Source: Thiohalocapsa sp. PB-PSB1 (GTDB lineage: Bacteria > Pseudomonadota > Gammaproteobacteria > Chromatiales > Chromatiaceae). From it: a stretch of 64,000 bases of DNA. Position 1 is the stretch's first letter, and each line of letters opens with the position of its first letter. A program made the translations under genes and the position numbers. Shown here in pieces: positions 63,059 to 64,000 of this stretch. Below the pieces are notes generated by a model that did no database searches, had not been told where the DNA came from, and saw nothing but the letters and a program-made list of their open reading frames with translations. The DNA is taken from NCBI GenBank assembly GCA_016745215.1, contig CP050890.1, positions 7,457,001 to 7,521,000 of the forward strand. The letters run 5' to 3'.

Positions 63059-63958
63059 ATGGCGCATATCAACCTTAAACATTTACGTTACTTCTGGGCT
63101 GTTGCCGCACATGGCTCCATCGCCAAGGCAGCACATGTGCTTCATCTTACGCCGCAGACCATCAGCGGCCAGTTGCGCGAACTGGAAGACCAGATCGGCG
63201 CCAAATTATTCGCCAAAACCGGCCGTAATCTCGTGCTGACCGATACCGGCAGGCTCGTGTTCGGTTATGCAGACGATATGTTCCGCATCAGTGACGAACT
63301 GCAGGATGTCCTGGCCGGGCGCACAACGGGCGGTGGCCTAACGCTGAACGTCGGCATCGCCATGGTTGTGCCCAAGCTGCTAACCTACCGATTGCTCGCA
63401 CCCGTTCTGGCGATGTCGGAACCGGTGCGCCTGGTCTGCATCGAAAGACCCTTGGTGGATCTGCTTGCAGATCTTTCAGTACACAAACTCGACCTGGTAC
63501 TGACGGACAGCCCGCTGAATCCGGCGCTGAACATTCGCGCCTATAATCACGCCCTCGGCGAGTCTCCGGTGACCTTCTACGCCGCCAAAGGCCTGGCCGA
63601 ACGCTGGCGTGAAGGCTTTCCGCGCTCGTTGGAAGCGGCACCCATGCTGATGCCCGCAGACAGCAGTTCGTTGCGTCGTGCGCTGGACTTTTGGTTTGAG
63701 CGTATTGGCGTGCGCCCGCGTACACTAGCTGAGATCGACGACCGCGCGCTGATGAAGACCTTTGGCGAGGCCGGCGTAGGTATCTTCACTGCGCCACAAA
63801 CGGTGGAAGAGGATGTACTGGCAAAGTATGCGGTGGAAGTGGTTGGACGCACCGACGAAGTTACCGAGCGTTTTTATGCCATCTCAGCAGAGCGGCGCAT
63901 TAAGCATCCGGCGGTCTCGGTGATCACCGAGGCGGCACGCAATGGGCTGTTTCGCTGA
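63059..63958 (+). CDS. nhaR: LysR-type regulator of the NhaR group
   Basis: 299 residues. An N-terminal winged helix-turn-helix (HINLKHLRYFWAVAAHGSIA, then AAHVLHLTPQTISGQLRELE) matches NhaR closely, including the HYFW-like start and LTPQTI-GQ core. The C-terminal ligand domain also has NhaR-like segments (KLDLVLTDSPLNPALNIRAY, then LMKTFGEAGVGIFTAPQTVE). In E. coli NhaR activates the sodium/proton antiporter nhaA; here no antiporter gene is adjacent (purM upstream, a MITE-like element downstream), so the target is unknown. 89 bases after purM. Confidence 0.85.
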   Translation: MAHINLKHLRYFWAVAAHGSIAKAAHVLHLTPQTISGQLRELEDQIGAKLFAKTGRNLVLTDTGRLVFGYADDMFRISDELQDVLAGRTTGGGLTLNVGIAMVVPKLLTYRLLAPVLAMSEPVRLVCIERPLVDLLADLSVHKLDLVLTDSPLNPALNIRAYNHALGESPVTFYAAKGLAERWREGFPRSLEAAPMLMPADSSSLRRALDFWFERIGVRPRTLAEIDDRALMKTFGEAGVGIFTAPQTVEEDVLAKYAVEVVGRTDEVTERFYAISAERRIKHPAVSVITEAARNGLFR

Positions 63959-63971
63959 GGCTCTATTGCTT

Positions 63972-64000
63972 AGGCGATTGCCGGAGAGAAACAGACCAAC
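63972..64000 (+). mobile_element. MITE-like element, copy 3 (cut by window end)
   Basis: The last 29 bases, starting AGGCGATTGCCGGAGAGAAA, are identical to the left end of copy 2 and differ by one base from copy 1. The element begins 13 bases after the nhaR stop, again close to a gene 3' end. The remainder lies outside the window. Confidence 0.85.

Noticed and set aside
1..64000. tRNA and rRNA genes
   Set aside because: Searched by eye for T-loop GGTTCGAATCC-like and rRNA core motifs in the gaps; none found.

Overview
The window looks like a chromosome segment of a Gammaproteobacterium, possibly of the purple-sulfur/Chromatiales type. This rests on gene order and protein style (rpsB-tsf, frr-uppS-cdsA-dxr-rseP-bamA-skp-lpxD-fabZ-lpxA-lpxB-rnhB, map-glnD, purN-purM, NhaR-type regulator), not on a database match. 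It mixes a conserved core (about 29.8-52.2 kb and 55-63.9 kb) with accessory DNA rich in decayed insertion sequences, small repeats and pseudogenes (about 2.3-4.5 kb, 20.5-26.8 kb, 53.3-54.1 kb, 56.5-59.9 kb). No tRNA, rRNA or CRISPR array was seen.

Layout. 1-2282: the end of a carbon-phosphorus lyase operon (phnK partial, phnL, phnM, + strand), followed at once by a chimera of IS630 and IS4 remnants. 3.5-4.4 kb: a Uma2-type nuclease-fold protein and a frameshifted DUF1640-like coiled-coil gene. 4.7-20.5 kb: nine genes all on the minus strand, read from 20529 down to 4677: an RND permease, a very short lipoprotein adaptor, a second RND permease, three secreted proteins (one with a C-terminal PepSY-like domain), a HlyD-type adaptor with a peptidoglycan-binding domain, a MacB-type ABC permease and a coiled-coil outer-membrane porin. 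Together they look like one cell-envelope export or stress system of unknown substrate. I rate it the most interesting locus here.

20.5-28.7 kb: short repeats, a small secreted helical protein, a flavin-dependent halogenase-like gene whose reading frame runs through a tandem repeat into an ISL3 transposase tail, an IS66 pseudogene, a DNA adenine methylase pseudogene, a MITE-like hairpin element and a sucrose-phosphorylase-type GH13 enzyme. 29.8-46.4 kb: metG (+) converges on a long minus-strand block for translation (rpsB, tsf, frr), isoprenoid and phospholipid synthesis (uppS, cdsA, dxr), envelope proteolysis and outer-membrane assembly (rseP, bamA, skp) and lipid A synthesis (lpxD, fabZ, lpxA, lpxB), ending in rnhB. 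pyrH, usually between tsf and frr, is absent. 47.3-50.7 kb: map and glnD, divergent from rpsB. 50.8-53.3 kb: cbpA-cbpM and a secreted beta-helix protein. 54.1-54.8 kb: two tiny lipoproteins. 55-64 kb: guaD, tpm, an octanucleotide array abutting an apparently intact IS4-superfamily transposase, ppk2, purN, purM and an NhaR-like regulator.

A roughly 160-bp inverted-repeat element occurs twice in full (26835-26993, 56553-56712) and a third time cut by the window end (63972-64000). Each copy sits at the 3' end of a gene. In tpm it supplies the last codons and the stop.
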